Below, piece after piece: positions 22,785-36,416 of a stretch of 64,000 bases of DNA. The stretch's first letter is position 1. Every line of letters begins with the position of its first letter. The notes beneath the pieces are model-generated. The model was not told where the DNA came from and searched no databases. It saw nothing but the letters and a program-made list of their open reading frames with translations. The translations under genes and the position numbers were made by a program. This DNA comes from Margaritifera margaritifera (Eukaryota; Mollusca; Bivalvia; Unionida; Margaritiferidae). The DNA lies in assembly GCA_029931535.1 (NCBI GenBank), contig JAQPZY010001423.1, forward strand, positions 62,001-126,000, in the 5' to 3' direction.

Positions 22785-24410
22785 ATTATGCAACAAACAT
22801 CTGGTTAACAGTTTAGTGTGGAATAAACATTAGCAAATATAAACAGAATTTTTGTCTTGCTTCTATGGCAATAATCCTGTCTTTAGGACAAATTAGGAGA
22901 ACAAAAGTATTCTTTGTAAATGGGTATGAAAGAGACCAGGTAAAAACAATCTTGATTCAGTGTTTTATTGAATTTTCTATGTTGTACAACACTACTGACT
23001 TGTATGTTCTTCTGACAAACAACAATATCAACATGTACTGACAGCAGCAAAGTATTTAGCTTGATGCAGTCAGCTTTGTATTACGAGTTACTGTACAGAG
23101 TAGTTTACAAATCAGTGCACCAACAACAAACACACCAGTGGGTATAAGCTTAAAAATCAGGTGGAACAAACTTCAAGTGCCAAATCTACTAGTATTCAGT
23201 ACCAGAATGTTAGTCCACTCGTTTATACATTTTAATTTCTTATTTTCCAATAATAATGTCAAAACAGTTGAAAGCTGCTTAACTGATTCATTTATGATGC
23301 TGTTGTAACAAAGCAGTAGACTAGAAAAACACACAAGAACATTCGATGCCTTGAAACTTCTTTTGCACAAATATGCTTAGACACGGGGAATTTTTGATAG
23401 CGTAAAACAGTTAAATGGCAATATTTGCAGTAGGAATCATTTTATTTTTTTGATTGATATCAAGAGTGGCTCTTTTAGATTTATTTTGTAATTGTACAAA
23501 GACCAATGTAAGACTTCATAAATTTATAAGAATATCACTTGGATCTTGAAAGTTATCCCATGTTCCTTTACTTAGAAGCTCAGCTCTATTGAACTCTATC
23601 AACATCTTTCCTTTAACTACGCAGTTTCTTAAATACTGACATGCTCTCGAGACACATAACCTTTTCAAAGAAACTTATTCACATAAGAACACAGAAAAAA
23701 AGGTACAAGCTAAAGTATTAGTTCTTCACAAAAAGGGGGTTCATAGTTGTCCCCAGCACATGAAGTGATCTTTAATTTGAACATGTATCTCTGTTTATTT
23801 GCACAGGTGAAGACTTTATTTCAATGGCTGCCATTGCAAATGGCAGGAAACCTGTTTGACTTTGCTTATATGCAACTTTTTTATGATTCTGTAAACAAAA
23901 AAATCTTGTCATGTAATTATCTCACATTGTGCAGCATGTGTGCATATTGTGACAGAACGTGGACAAAAAGGCATTGTTCCACACAGCGTAAAGTTCATTG
24001 ATTTAAGTGTTTACCTGGATGTTCCTTGTAAAACAGTTTTTTTACAAATTGTTATTATCTTGTACTTTATCCCTTCTGCTGCTCAACATGCAACAGCTAG
24101 ATTATTTGGTGGACTTTATGATTAGCTCTTAATTAGGCAGTGTTTTTTCAATGGTTAAGCACTCCCATTTACATGAAATACTCTTTCTATATCATCCATT
24201 CTGCCATCATATAATACACATACTTTATTGCATACCCATTTAATCTTACATGCTTGATCTGGCATTTGATACGGCTGTTGGGTGTCCTCATTGACATCCG
24301 TGCGTAGATATTTTTAGACACAGTGAATTGAACTTTCATAAATTCTGATTCGTTTTGACTTTCATTCATACAGTAAAGCTAAAAATATTTAGAAAGTGTA
24401 AAAGATGGGC

Positions 24411-24606
24411 TATGTAATAAATACAAAATTGCATTCATGTTTTGTTCTGAATCGGGGCGTGGGGGGGGGGGGGGAGAGAGAACTCTGATATGACTTATGA
24501 ATATGTCTCGGCCTGACAGCCTCGATGTATCCCTACGACATATCAAACTCGTTCTTTCCACCACCTCGGAACAAAACACGAATGCAGTTTTGTGTATGTA
24601 TAGACC
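24411..24606. mobile_element. Inverted-repeat element (possible MITE)
   Basis: ATACAAAATTGCATTCATG then TTTTGTTCTGA on the left is the imperfect reverse complement of TCGGAACAAAACACGAATGC then AGTTTTGTGTATGTATAG on the right; arms are about 38 bp. The centre includes a poly-G tract at 24461-24474. Confidence 0.6.
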
Positions 24607-27324
24607 TGGAATGAAAAATAATAATACAGTTTACATGGTACCAAAATGTAAAAAGATTACGGGGAACTTGATTTCCAAAAGGACAAATATGAACTGGGAT
24701 AGCTACAGCAAATGATGCATTTTAATGACATAAAATGGACAACCATCAATGAACATGGAATGTTTGAAAACTTTTCACGTATTATGTGATTCAGCAATTC
24801 ATTGGTTCAAAACATGCAGGTGATTTGCATGCTTAACATTAGATCTAGCAAATAAATAGTCATGTACCTGTAAGGTGTTTAAAATAATATGCCACACCTA
24901 AACAAAATTTGACAATAACAATTAATCTGGATAGTAAAAGTCATGCAAACATATCATAAACTCATTTATTTGGATATTGTCCAGTTTTTATTAATGTAAG
25001 GTTTAATAACACTTACATGTCTCCAATCTAAAATATACCCATATCCTGAGTCAAACTGGTTTATAAAAGTCACCTTGGGGATTTGCAAAAACTCACCTGT
25101 ATGCACAGATACCAGGTGTTGACCGGTAAATCAATATGAATACATGGAACTTTTTAACTTTACCTTTATACACAGATGGTTCTTGTATGCAAGTGGCAGC
25201 TAAAGCATGTTGACTATAAGTCACTTTCACAAAGTTTAATAAAAAATTTAAATAATAATGAAAATACCAGATGAAGTCAAGGAAAAGGTCAACCATGGGT
25301 ATCTCCACAAAAAAGATCACCTCAATCAAGGGCCGGAACAAGCTATGTGCGAGCAGTGCACTTGCACAGGGAGAAGGGGCGCAAAAATCAAACAAGGGAT
25401 CTAAAATGAAACAAAACCTTTTTTTTTTTCTTCATCTGAAATCTTTTTATTTTATACATCTTTCCAAAGTTTGAATACAGACTGGGGGGGGGGGTGCTGT
25501 ATCGGCAGCCCTGCCTCGAGCACAATATGAGTAACTATGTCCAGCTTAAGTGTAAAGCAGGGCAATACATAATATATAATTTTACTACATGCCATCATTC
25601 AACCAATCGGAAATCAGCACTTGGCTCATTTGAATAGGTGACTGACTTGGGTTTTTATTCCTTTAGGTCTTTGATTTCAGTGGTCAATAAACTAAATATT
25701 TATTGCAAATTACACGTTAACATTTACTCCCAAGATTTAACACGATTAATTGTGAAATTCCAAGATAACACAACTTGAGAATTTAGAGCAAGATGAATGG
25801 TAATACCAGAGCAAAACCAATTTTTTTTCACGTACCAAACACTTGGGGGTCTAGCCTGGTTTAGCTCATATGCTAAAATTTTGGATTAGGTAAATTATCA
25901 CTATAATAGACAGAGGGACAGCAATTTTTTTTGGCTGATAACTGAATCATGCAGGAGAATTTAAATTACTTGTGTTCGTCATTAGGAAGCTGTAATGTCG
26001 TACACTTTTGACATACATAAAGTATGGTAGTGCATTTTGAAATATTTTATGGCAAATATACACTGGTAATACACATATATGCTATGCATATTTACAGCTA
26101 CAATGATCTCTGTCTCGTGCTCATTTTGTGGTCCTGGTTACTCACGACTCCAAAACTCTTCTACTTAAATTAAAACCAGGTTTGTTCTGATCTATAGTGT
26201 GCCGAACTTCTAACAATATGCCAGCAGATCAGGGTCTATATACTATTTGTTCAGCACATGATATCGTACAAGCAGTGTAAACTCTGACCTGCTGGTGCAT
26301 AGCACACCTAAAGATTTGGATCATAACTATTTGCAGTTGATGTGCAATATACACAGATAAATAGGATCGTAAATTCTCAGTCAATGAATCCCATTTATGT
26401 TTGCTTCTTTATGTCATATAATAGCGCCGACATAAATTCAGCTATTACGTTATCTTGCCAGTAAAGTTTTCATGGTGGCAGAAATGCCGACGCTCTTTCT
26501 CTTTTTGTTGAAAAATCACAACATTTCTGTAAGCAATCATGCATTACCGTTATATGAAGATTCTTTTGCTTTCAGGTAAGAGATCCGTTGGTTTTGGAAC
26601 AAGATCAAATGTTGATTGTACAAAACAAGTGTATTGGTTCTTTCAAGGGGCACTTGTACTGATTTTTTAAAATTTCTTTTTCCTGTTAGCGACATTGCTG
26701 ATTTTAATTATCCTTACATCAGTGTCTCAGGATGCCAGGTTTTCTGTTTAAAAAGTAGTCCTACATCACATGGTTGGTTATGGTGGATGCAACAGTTCAG
26801 TTACAGTATGACATTATGTTCAATATGGAAAAAAAAACCGAAGTTACTTTTAATGAAAAATGAAGGGGACTTGGTTTAAAGTATATTGAAAAGACAAAAG
26901 ATACAGCTCACAAGTCCACTTATATAAAACCTATTGGAAAACTTGATTTAACTCATCTCAGTAAAACAATATTGCCAACATGGTAAGAAAACCATGGGTT
27001 ACTAAATTTAATAAATGGAAAAGTGAAATAGTAAGTATGACACAATTTTGTTTCCATGAATAGAATTTAAATTTTTATTTTTCTTTCAAATATAAACTCA
27101 TTCTCAAAAAGCAAGAGCTCTTTCTCTTAGTAATTTTGGAATGGACAAATTTTATGTCATCTTATCACAACGCTTAACTTAAGATCTAGATTTTACAGGA
27201 AGTTTTGAGTGAACCAGACCAGTTCACAACACACCATATATTTGCTAAGCAACATTTTCACACCTGCACCATTACAACCATCTTACAACATAATCATCGT
27301 ACTCTAGATCTTTCATAAAACAAG

Positions 27325-28455
27325 AATCCCACAAAGACTGACACTCTACTGGGCAAAAAGAATTGTCTAGAATTCAACATAATAACATTTCTTCCTTTTA
27401 ACTGCAGTGTTGAAACCATCTCTGATATTCATCAGCAATAACAAAATTTTCAAATTAACTACTGTGGTGGACATACTGGATGTCAGATTAGCACCAATTT
27501 CATTTAGGACCAAGCAGACATCATTACAAGTCTTTTTGGTGAAAACCACATGTCAGTATGACCATCCATTAATAGAGAGTAGTGACAGCAAGATTTTCAA
27601 GACTGGTGAAAACCCCATGCTGATGTGACTTTATATTTCTTCGGAGTAACAATAAAAAGATTTTCAAAATGGCTGCCATGGTGGCCATACTGGACGTCAG
27701 ATTCACACCATTTTCATTTAGGACCAACTAGACATCGTAAGAAGTCTTCTGTTGAAAGCACATTGTTGATATAGCCAGCCATCTAGAAGAAGTAGCCATA
27801 ACAAGATTTTCAACATGGCAATTGTGGTAGCCATATTGGAGGTCAGATTGGCACCATTTTCATTTACAACGAACTAGACCTCATAAGAAGTCTTTCAGTG
27901 AAAACTCCATGCTGATATGATCATTCATTCAGGAGTAGTGATTAGAAGATTTTCAAGAGAGCCACTGTGGTGGCCATATTGGATGTCTGAGCAGCACCAT
28001 GATCTTTTAGGACCAACTAGACATCATAAGAAGTCTTTTAGTGAAAAAACCATATTGATATGACCATCCATTCAGATGGAGTAGTGACATCAAGATTCTC
28101 AAGATGGATGCTGTGGCAGCCATACTGGCTGTGTGAGTGGAACTGTTTTCATTTAGGACCAACCAGACATCATAAGAAGTCTCCAGGTTAAAATTCCATT
28201 GAAATATGACTTTTTTTTTTGTTAAGGAGTAGCAATAACAATATTTTCAAGATGACTGCTGTGGTGGCCATATATGATGTCCAAGCAGCACCATTTTCAT
28301 TTAAGTCCTACTAGACCATAGGATGAATGTGTGTAAGTTTCATGGCAATGCTCCAAGTAGTTTAAAAGGAATAGCGATAACAAACTTGTGCTAGTGGTGA
28401 AATGGATGGATGACAGACGACGGACCATCCCATATGTTCTTCTGGTCAATGACCA
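27325..28455 (+). mobile_element. Array element of about 165-bp units (GGCCATATTGGATGTCAGA family)
   Basis: The 5' end reads ACAAGAATCCCACAAAGACT and then CACTCTACTGGGC. Five to six units follow, each with variants of AAGATTTTCAAGATGGC, GCACCATTTTCATTTAGGAC, CTAGACATCATAAGAAGTCT and TATGACCATCCATTCAG. It ends with a short hairpin, CTTCTGGTCAATGACCAGTA, then AAACTAAAAA. The same organisation with the same core occurs at 47158-48060 and 50090-50836, and a short start at 40978-41240. No protein is encoded. Confidence 0.8.
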
Positions 28456-29270
28456 GTAAAACTAAAAAACTTGATTACAAACAAAATTGAAAAAAAAAAA
28501 AATTACCAGTTATAATCTCTGCAATTACCAATACATACTACATTACCAATAAACACTATTTAAACACAACAGAATGTATGCAAAGAAATCAAATTAAATT
28601 AACAAACATTTATCATTACTGCATTCATTGCTCAAGGAAGATTAATGCTTGCAAATTTCAGTTTTGTAATTACAAAATTAAAAAGACAGACAAGAATGAC
28701 CAAACTATAACTTATTTTCTAATGACAGATATAATAAAATTGTTCTAGTACCAACTTAATTCAGTACAAAATCAAGAATTAGCACTTATAAAACAGGCAT
28801 TTTCAAACACTTTAAATCTTTTTTAATTTGAACATAAATTAACCTATAGATGAATTTATCCATGTGGAAAAATTTGGGTCAAATGGTGAGGTTATTTTTC
28901 TTTTTGAAGCAATTATATAGTTAAAAAATACAGTACAATACATACTGTGTGAATGGAGGGATGTATACTGCTATAGTTGGGGATATAATACACATTGAAT
29001 GTAGTTATTTATATACCAACACATTTATAAGAAACAAAAGAACTTTCATCAACTCATAATTTACAAAGCAAATGACTAATTTATTTAGAAATACTGTACA
29101 CAATTCCTTTTCATTAAACATTCTGTTGATTACAAATTGCACATATTGGTCTATGCAGACATAATATATCTAATCATTTTTATAAGTAATAGATAAATGA
29201 TACAAGATAAACATCCATGAGGTGCTGTACAGACATGAAATATCAACCAAGTACTTGCAAATACTGAATT

Positions 29271-29273
<3 letters not shown>

Positions 29274-29358
<85 letters not shown>
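29274..29358. repeat. Compound (TA)n(CA)n microsatellite
   Basis: About 36 TA units followed by (AC)n to 29358; overlapping Tyr-Ile frames on both strands are artefacts. Confidence 0.97.
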
Positions 29359-32040
29359 GTCCAACTAGTCCCAGTACAGATCTGCCACTTCAATACAATG
29401 CTCCCTCATTATAATGCTGTTGATGGAGCCATAAGTGGTATTTTAGGTGATGGTACTTTATACTGCGGGATGTTCTAATGATGCTGTGTCATAATAGTGC
29501 ATTAAATAAACAAACACCCCACACCACCCTCAACCAGAGTACTGGTCATTTAATGATGTGAAATCACATTATAAATTTGTTCTAATCAGCCAAGATCTAA
29601 ATTAATGCAAAGAAATTCCAGTACAAATGATAAAATGCAAAACATTTAATGGGATCCATGACTAAACATGCCTTAAAAAAGGGGCTGTAGTGTATTGACA
29701 GACTTTATAGTGAGGGACCACTGTGGTCACTGACAGATCAGACTCACCACAGTCCACTCTACATGTGAATTTTGTATAGATCCTAACCTGCCAGATTATT
29801 ATACAATGGCAGATCTGAGACCAGATTGTTTACAGTTTGATGTGCTTTATATACGAGTCAATATCAAAAGTATTTGCAAATATTCAGGTACCGGACCATT
29901 AAGCATAAGCTGCGAGTATATGCAGACTTTGCTATTATGAAATAAAAGATTAGATATTATTGGAATATTGCACACAACGAGTACTATCAACTTTCAACTA
30001 CAATGGTTTTCATCATGTAAGATCTTATCTTTTATTGCTATAAGCTTATTTTAATGAATGAATTTTCTCAAATGAAGCAGGTTCATTTCATCCATTCAAA
30101 CAATTTAAAACATTTTGAGAACTAAGTAATGTATTTAGTAATTTTAAAGCTGCATTCCTTCCAAAAACAGATTTTAAAACTAATATTACGAGGGTGTTCT
30201 CTGCAGCACTTAACAATGTAAAATGATTTTCTTGCCACAAAAATTCACACAGATTGTCATGTTTGACTAGTTTAATTTTCAGGAAACCCTTGTTCTGAGG
30301 TGTAAAATTACTTTTATTTACACTCGGTGGTGTGGGGTTTTTGATAGCAGGATTCGCTTTCCCTAAATTGTAAATATGCACTGTGTTTAGATCATAGTCT
30401 TGATTTTTAAGTGGGTTTACTACACTTTTAAAGGTATACCAGGTTTTAGGTCAGGCACAAGTATCTTATTGCGACACTAACGGTGCGAGTATTAGGTTCT
30501 TTCTACACTTTGCTTTGCCACCCCTTGGTTAATTATGGGTAGTCTATGTACAGTATGTGCCACAGTGACCTTCTCGCAGGTTTGTTGGCATTGTGATGCA
30601 AGAGTGTGACAAACTATGTACTTGCCTTATTAAAATGTCAAATCGTCTGCCTGATGGTTTAGTTTCCTGCTTGGATCACTCCTTTTTTCCTTGACTGTGG
30701 TGTACCTTTATTCAAAACATTGTCACCACTTTTCATTGGGATATCCACAAAATCAGGTCAAGCTATTAACTTGATTTTGTATTCTTTTTGCAAGGGAATG
30801 CAGCTTTAACATGAGCAAAGTTCTAGCAGTTAAAGTGTTTCTTTCTTGAAGCAATTGAACTATCCTTAAAATTTAGAGACTTGATTAGCTGTTAAATTAA
30901 GCCTACACTGGGCATTTTTTTGTTAACTTTTCACTTTGAGATGCAACTTTTGCAAATAAAGAAAATCTTTATTGGGTCATATGTTTGACAATCTAATGAT
31001 AACAATACGGGATAAAACAAAATAGCTACTGAAATAAAGAAAAAAAAAAGAAACAAAAACAAAATTTACAAAAAAAGAAAAGTACTCCAGGGCACTTTAA
31101 AAATGATAACATTCTGCAATTTTATATTTGTTGTTGCAACATTGATTTATGGTAAATAATAATGTCAGTGGCAGAGGATTTGAAACTATAATGCAACATA
31201 TCTACAAAAAAATCTATGTCAACAGAGTGTATCATTTTTCTGGGTTTTATTTCAACAATTTAATTCTACCTACAAAGTGTTGATTGAATGAACTGTGAAA
31301 TACCTGCTTGTGTGACTAAATTGAGTTGTATCAACCATATTTCCACATGAAATAAGTGAAAATGATAAAATAATGCTGACAGCTGATAGATACAAGTGTA
31401 TGCCATATACCAAATGTAGGTGAATCTCAGCATACATGTACATATCTGACAGCTAATGCGTGTGACCATTATGTGACAGAAGTTATTCCCCTTGATATTT
31501 CTCCAAATACATTTAATGATTAGCTGTAAAATGACATAAATAATGTTCCAGTCATCTATTAAAGAAGCAACAGTTCTACTTGACTTAGAGTCCTTCAACC
31601 TGAGAATCTCCAACTATTCTTTAAAAAAGCTGTACCTGAAAAATAAAGAAAAAAAAATCAGTAATTCAAAACCTAACTGAATAAGCAGTCTGAAAAAGAA
31701 AAAAAACTCAGATTTTGTATTGATATATTAAAAACAAAGAACATAATATACATCTTAAAAAAACAAGTATCGGGTTTAAAAAAAAAAAAAAATATGTTTG
31801 AACAGTCACATCCAATTAATATTTAATATAACAATTCAGTAACTATATAATTATAAAAAGTTATCAGATACTAAATAAACCATTCATACAGAATATGGCC
31901 AACTCAAACATTTGTGACTACCACTACTGTTATGATTGGTACACCATGCGTTATGTTACTGTACATTCATTTCTTTTTGTAGGCATTAATTTTTTATGGC
32001 TTTGCAAAAATGAAACATCCTCAACAGTATTTAAATTAGT

Positions 32041-32238
32041 GGATTTGGAAAGGGATCCAATAGTTTCTCACATAAGGATCATTGCTTGTTGGGTCTTTAC
32101 ATTAGTGGATTTGGAAAGGGATCCAATAGTTTCTCACAAAAGGATCATTGTTTGTAGGGTCTTTACATAAGTGAATATGTGAAGGGATCCAATAGTTTCT
32201 CACAGAAGGATCATTGCTTGTTGGATCTTTACATTTGT
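32041..32238 (+). repeat. Three tandem copies of a 66-bp unit
   Basis: GGATTTGGAAAGGGATCCAA at 32041 recurs at 32107 and, diverged, at about 32172; each unit holds TAGTTTCTCACA and AAGGATCATTG. Period 66 is in frame, which produces the repeated open frames on both strands (31895-32170 and 32102-32308), but no family is recognisable. The array lies just downstream of the clathrin-assembly gene's stop codon, in its probable 3' untranslated region. Confidence 0.85.
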
Positions 32239-32530
32239 GGCTTGTAGCAACCATGAAATCCACAAACATTGGTACCCCATGAAAAATAGTGAATTTACAG
32301 CAATCCAAAACTTGTCTTTTCTCTATGGCATGTCTGTCTTATGTTTATACCTGAAAACAGCCTACCTCAATAGTATGCCCAATCAGGCTAACAATGTATT
32401 CTTGGTCTTATGGACACATAATTAACCTGAATAAGAAGGAAAAGTCTGGATAATTAGTTTATGAATGATGTGATTGTTACAAAATATCTATCTACTACCA
32501 GTACTTGCCTTTCTAACCATGCAGTGTGTC

Positions 32531-32710
32531 TCACAAAGCCCCAAATGGATCATTAGGTTGAGAGTGTGGGGGTCTGGGCTGGGCCATTCCCATAGGAGGC
32601 ATACCAGGTCTAACGGCTCCATACATCCCTGGCTGGGCCATACCCATTCCCATTGCTCCCATTGGGGCCATCCCCATCACAGGCATACCCATTGGCTGGC
32701 TGACTCGAAC
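32531..32710 (-). CDS. PICALM/SNAP91-like: AP180/PICALM-type clathrin assembly protein, last coding exon
   Basis: The exon encodes 59 residues and the stop (TGA, 32533-32531), preceded by a TTGTTTTCCAG acceptor and read in phase 0. It is Met-, Gly- and Pro-rich (VRVSQPMGMPVMGMAPMGAM near the start) and ends SQPNDPFGAL. Such low-complexity tails carrying NPF/DPF tripeptides close the C-terminal region of AP180/PICALM proteins. The DPF near the end is the kind of motif that binds the AP-2 appendage. The protein acts at the plasma membrane, linking PtdIns(4,5)P2, clathrin and AP-2 and setting vesicle size and SNARE retrieval. The assignment rests mainly on the linked exon at 46089-46239. The ANTH domain would be encoded beyond 64000. 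Confidence 0.8.
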   Translation of the reverse strand, partial: VRVSQPMGMPVMGMAPMGAMGMGMAQPGMYGAVRPGMPPMGMAQPRPPHSQPNDPFGAL

Positions 32711-32934
32711 CTGGAAAACAAGCAAAGCAACATTAGTTGGTGATGCATTAACAGAAAATACCAGTTCTGTTGAGCACTGTTTCTCTCATGGGAACAATGC
32801 TATGATGCCTATCACACACCTGTCAACCTTCCAGACAGTGATTTGGGTTGTTCCATAGTGTATTTTACCTGTGCAAATTAGCCTAATCGTCTCAATGGTC
32901 AACTGCAAGAGCACTTGTACTTGAGAGGCAATAA

Positions 32935-33560
32935 ACATGAGACACAAGTGGGACTGAGATAGTCACCTGACTGACATCTGCTCAATAGCCAAACGCAATA
33001 GCAGTTGGCCAAGAAATCTGGGCCAGTAGGATGCTTTCAGTCTAAATTTCTTCCAATTGTGTACATTATGAAAACAATTGTTTCAAGGTTTCTCTAGTTT
33101 TTGTATCTTCATCTGATCGCAGATCAGCATAATTTTCCAAATGGCGTAATTTGTAAAATAGTGAAAAGCCTCTTCGTCAGGATTATTTCTGTCAAAGTTA
33201 GTCAATTTCTGTCGAGTGTTTAAGTTGTGTACATTTTTCTATTTTTAGTTAACAGCAGCCACATTTGATGATGGATAGGCATCATTTGTACAAACTTAAA
33301 AGCCCTTGAAACCAGGATGCTGTCAAATTTGGTCAAATTCTGTTTATTGGTATTTGACAGGCCATTTAAAGAATTTTCTATTTTAGTAATGGTGGGCATA
33401 TTTGAAGTCAAATCAATATCATCTGTACATATTTTAAAGACTTTCATGCTAGGATGCTGTCTAATTTGACTGAATTCTGTTGAGTGGTCAAAATTTGTTA
33501 TATAAACTGCATTCCCTCTAGAAGTCCAAGACTTTCCCAGGTGGTACATCATCATAAAGT
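32935..33560 (+). mobile_element. Array element of about 160-bp units (GCCATATTTGATGGTGGAT family)
   Basis: The start is similar to that of 61770 (CACCTGACTGACATCTGCTC then AAGAAATCTGGGCCAG). Units with TAGTTAACAGCAGCCACATT, AAAGCCCTTGAAACCAGGAT and TGTCAAATTTGGTCAAATTC follow. It lies in the last intron of the clathrin-assembly gene, next to the hAT copy. Confidence 0.75.
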
Positions 33561-33649
33561 TCTTTAATCGAATTAACATTTAAAAAAATGCCGTCTCACA
33601 GGGTGGAAGTTGATACACTTGACATGAATGTGTTCCACTGTCAGTGGAT

Positions 33650-34400
33650 GCTGACATACCTGCCAACCTCCCAGACAATGTTTTTTTGGGGGGATTCAAA
33701 AAGTGTTTCGAGGACTCAAGGGGGTGTGGGGTGTGTGTGCAGTGCACACAACCTAAAAAAAGTGACATTGTACAATTGAGAATAAGTTATCTACTCGTAT
33801 CAGCCTATAGAAAATTACTGCAAATTTAAATTTGAATAAAAGAAAATACAATGTTTTCTTAAAACTGTTAATACACCTTCAAACAGAAAATAGCTGGTAG
33901 ACCATACCATAGTCAAATATCATCACCACACTCATACATAGTGCAGACACATAATCACAACCAAACAGACATTAAATATAAAAAAAAATAAATACACCAA
34001 GTTTCTGTCTCTAAAACCACTGGATAGTGGAATACAGTCTTAATTAGATGCAGTCTTTGCTGCTCTTAATAGTTCGGGTTTGGGGGTGGGGGTGTTTGAA
34101 GGCGATGCAAGTGTCATTAGAGTTCATCTGTGTAATCATCAGAAACTGGATGGTCCAGCTGTTTAAACTTCCTTGAAGATCTTGCTGAATTTTTCACAGC
34201 ATAGAAAATGATCTTTCTGCATCTGCATTGTTGTGAGGAAGTTTCAAACATACAATGACCACACCATGTAGAAAGTTTAAAAATGTTAGTTTCTTTTGGA
34301 ACTGAGCTCTGCATTCGTGCATTGTCCCGATGCTGGGTGGTGTTACTTTAATGATGGATGTCATACACTCCAGAATGACTAATGTCAATATGGTGTTTGT
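33650..34400 (-). pseudogene. hAT transposase remnant, internally deleted (minus copy)
   Basis: Minus-strand frames read CLKLPHNNADAERSFSML, the signature of the hAT C-terminal dimerisation domain. Upstream is a short piece, ECMTSIIKVTPPSIGTMHEC, that also exists beside the plus copy at about 42700. The middle of the transposase is missing. The downstream non-coding part (for example TGTATTCCACTATCCAGTGG on the minus strand) matches 43370-43400 of the plus copy. Near 33651 the sequence CATACCTGCCAACCTCCCAG may be the element end. A similar text (CACACCTGTCAACCTTCCAG) is at 32815. Confidence 0.8.
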
Positions 34401-35394
34401 AGTGTGTGCAAAGAATAAAATGCTTCCTCTTGCTGCTGCACTTCACAAAGTCAAACTCCAACAACCAGGAGTTCTAAAATTTAGTTTTGCTGGGCTTTTC
34501 TCACTTCAATGATTACTCATCCATCACTGAATCACAGCTGCGTTTCAAAATTGTATCTTCACAAATGAAATGAATCATACTCCCACACTATTCCAACTAT
34601 CAAAATAATATATGGAGTAAAATACAACTTCAAAGAAACGTTGCAGCTGATCACAAACAAGCCAATAATCTTTAATAAAGATGTCTTAAACATTATCATT
34701 CAATGCAACAAAGAGTAATAACTTTTGTTTCTTCAAGACACATCTCCTTGATTTACCTCACTTCAACTTGTTCCACTTTGTGTACTTGACCTATGGAAAT
34801 TAGCCTCATGAGCTCTCCCCCAAAGGATTCTTAACATAACATCACCCTAGCTATTGTCAGTCAATTAGGTAATCTGTGCAAAGGTGGTTGTTTATCTCTG
34901 ACTTTTAATCACTTCTGTGACAATAAACTGTATAAATTGATCTGTGGTGAGATTTTCCATGAGCATTAAGTATGACTGTTTACTGTTTATACAGGTTATG
35001 GGTATATATTGTGGTGTCAAGAAAGGTCTCTCTCTTTCTCTCTTTACAAAGATTACTGAAAATCATATTTCTTTAAACATGATCATGTCAGGGAGTTTGG
35101 GAGTAAAAACTCATGTTTTTGCGTGACACATCATGCACTGGCAGGGTATGCACTCTGACTAAGGTTCACCCTTCAGATGGTTTTGACGAGTCAGGTATGT
35201 GTGTCCTATATGTGATTGGGACAATAAAATGTCATCTCTACAATTTGTTCTATATGAGTAATGCCACTTTTCAATGATGGGTTTGATGTTTTGAAGCTCT
35301 TTTGTGAATTTTTCATTCCATATGTTTTGCCAAGTATGTAGAACATGCCGATTTATATAATATTTGAAGTTTGTACATGGGATCTCCCATTAAG

Positions 35395-36250
35395 TCAGTA
35401 CATGGGATCTTCCATTTAGGACTACAGGGCAGCTTTGGCTCCTTTATCTTACATCTCATTACCCTTAATGGCACCATCTCAAGCTGGTTACCAGATAAAG
35501 ACTCCATTATCAAGTCAGAGATTACAGCCATACTCAAAGCTTTGAACTACGCTGAAACCTCTCTAAAAACAAATTTCATCATCTTTTCAGATTCCCTTTC
35601 CACATTGAAAGCCTTGCAGAATCTCAAATCTGACAACCTGGTAATATCCCTGATATTACAGAAACGTGATGTTCTCACAATCTGGGAAAAGTATTCTGTA
35701 GTGTTGTCTGTCCAGTTTCACTGGTATAAAGGGTAATGAAATGGCACATAAAGAAGCCAAAGCTGCCCTGAAGTCACCCGTTTAAAAATGGAAGATTCCA
35801 TATACTGCCTTCAAATATTGTATAAATCAACATGTTCGTAATACTTGGTAAAATATAAAAACTCCACTAACAAACTTCAGAACATCAACCTCACTACTGG
35901 TGAGTGGTATCCCTCGTATAGAACAAATTGCTGAGATGAGGTGGTATTGTGCTGATCACGTATCAGACACACATACCTGACTTGTGCATACCTCCTAAAG
36001 GGTGAACCTCAACAAGAGTGTGTAACCTGTCAGAGTCCACTGACAGTGGAACAGGTTGTTGTAGATTTCCACCCTGTGAGATATAATTATTTTGACGTGA
36101 ACTGCATGAAGAAAGTATATGATGATGTACCAAATGAGAAAATTGTGGACTTTTTGAGGGAATGCAGTTTATGTAACAGATTTTTAAAAAATGTTTTAAG
36201 GACTTTACATGTGTTACCTTTATCGTTTATTTTATGTACATTTTACTGAA
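35395..36250 (+). pseudogene. LINE fragment: RNase H domain and C-terminal cysteine region (plus copy)
   Basis: The frame from 35371 reads SEITAILKALNYAETS, then IIFSDSLSTLKALQNL, the catalytic Glu and Asp regions of an RNase H domain. It then stops at 35734-35736 where a deletion has removed the PGHxGIxGNE loop; the frame resumes as GNEMAHKEAKAALKSPV. Further degraded pieces give TCAYLLKGEPQQECVTCQSP and VDFLRECSLCNRF, typical of the Cys-rich end of RNase H-bearing non-LTR elements (I-like group). The 3' tail runs to about 36420 and ends near GGGTGCCATAAAACGCTACT. Multiple frameshifts and stops make it inactive. Confidence 0.85.
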
Positions 36251-36416
36251 TGTTAACATCTTTAAGTTTTATATTTTATCTAGAGCTTTTTTGTATTCAC
36301 ATTTATTTGGAAGGGTTTATATACCAAATTCTTTTTGGAATTCATTTAACATTTTTTCAAACTTTACATTTAGTAAGCACCACATAGCCACTATAGTGTT
36401 GGGTGCCATAAAACGC

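Larger units (their letters stand above)
16300..32530. other. Intergenic or untranslated interval between the two main genes
   Basis: Apart from the features listed inside it, I see no supportable gene. Open frames are short, A+T-rich and unlike any family I know. The NDUFAF4 gene ends at its left side and the 3' end of the minus-strand clathrin-assembly gene at its right side, so the genes converge. For the latter, the nearest minus-strand AATAAA downstream of the stop is at 31247-31252. Another well-placed one is near 22975 (AATTCAATAAAAC on the minus strand). Poly-G or poly-C runs lie at 19482-19494, 19572-19593, 24461-24474 and 25484-25494. Confidence 0.5.

Noticed and set aside
32041..32308. 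Repeated peptide (VDLERDPIVSH-type) as a small gene
   Set aside because: Arises from a 66-bp DNA tandem repeat; both strands are open for the same reason and there is no family match.
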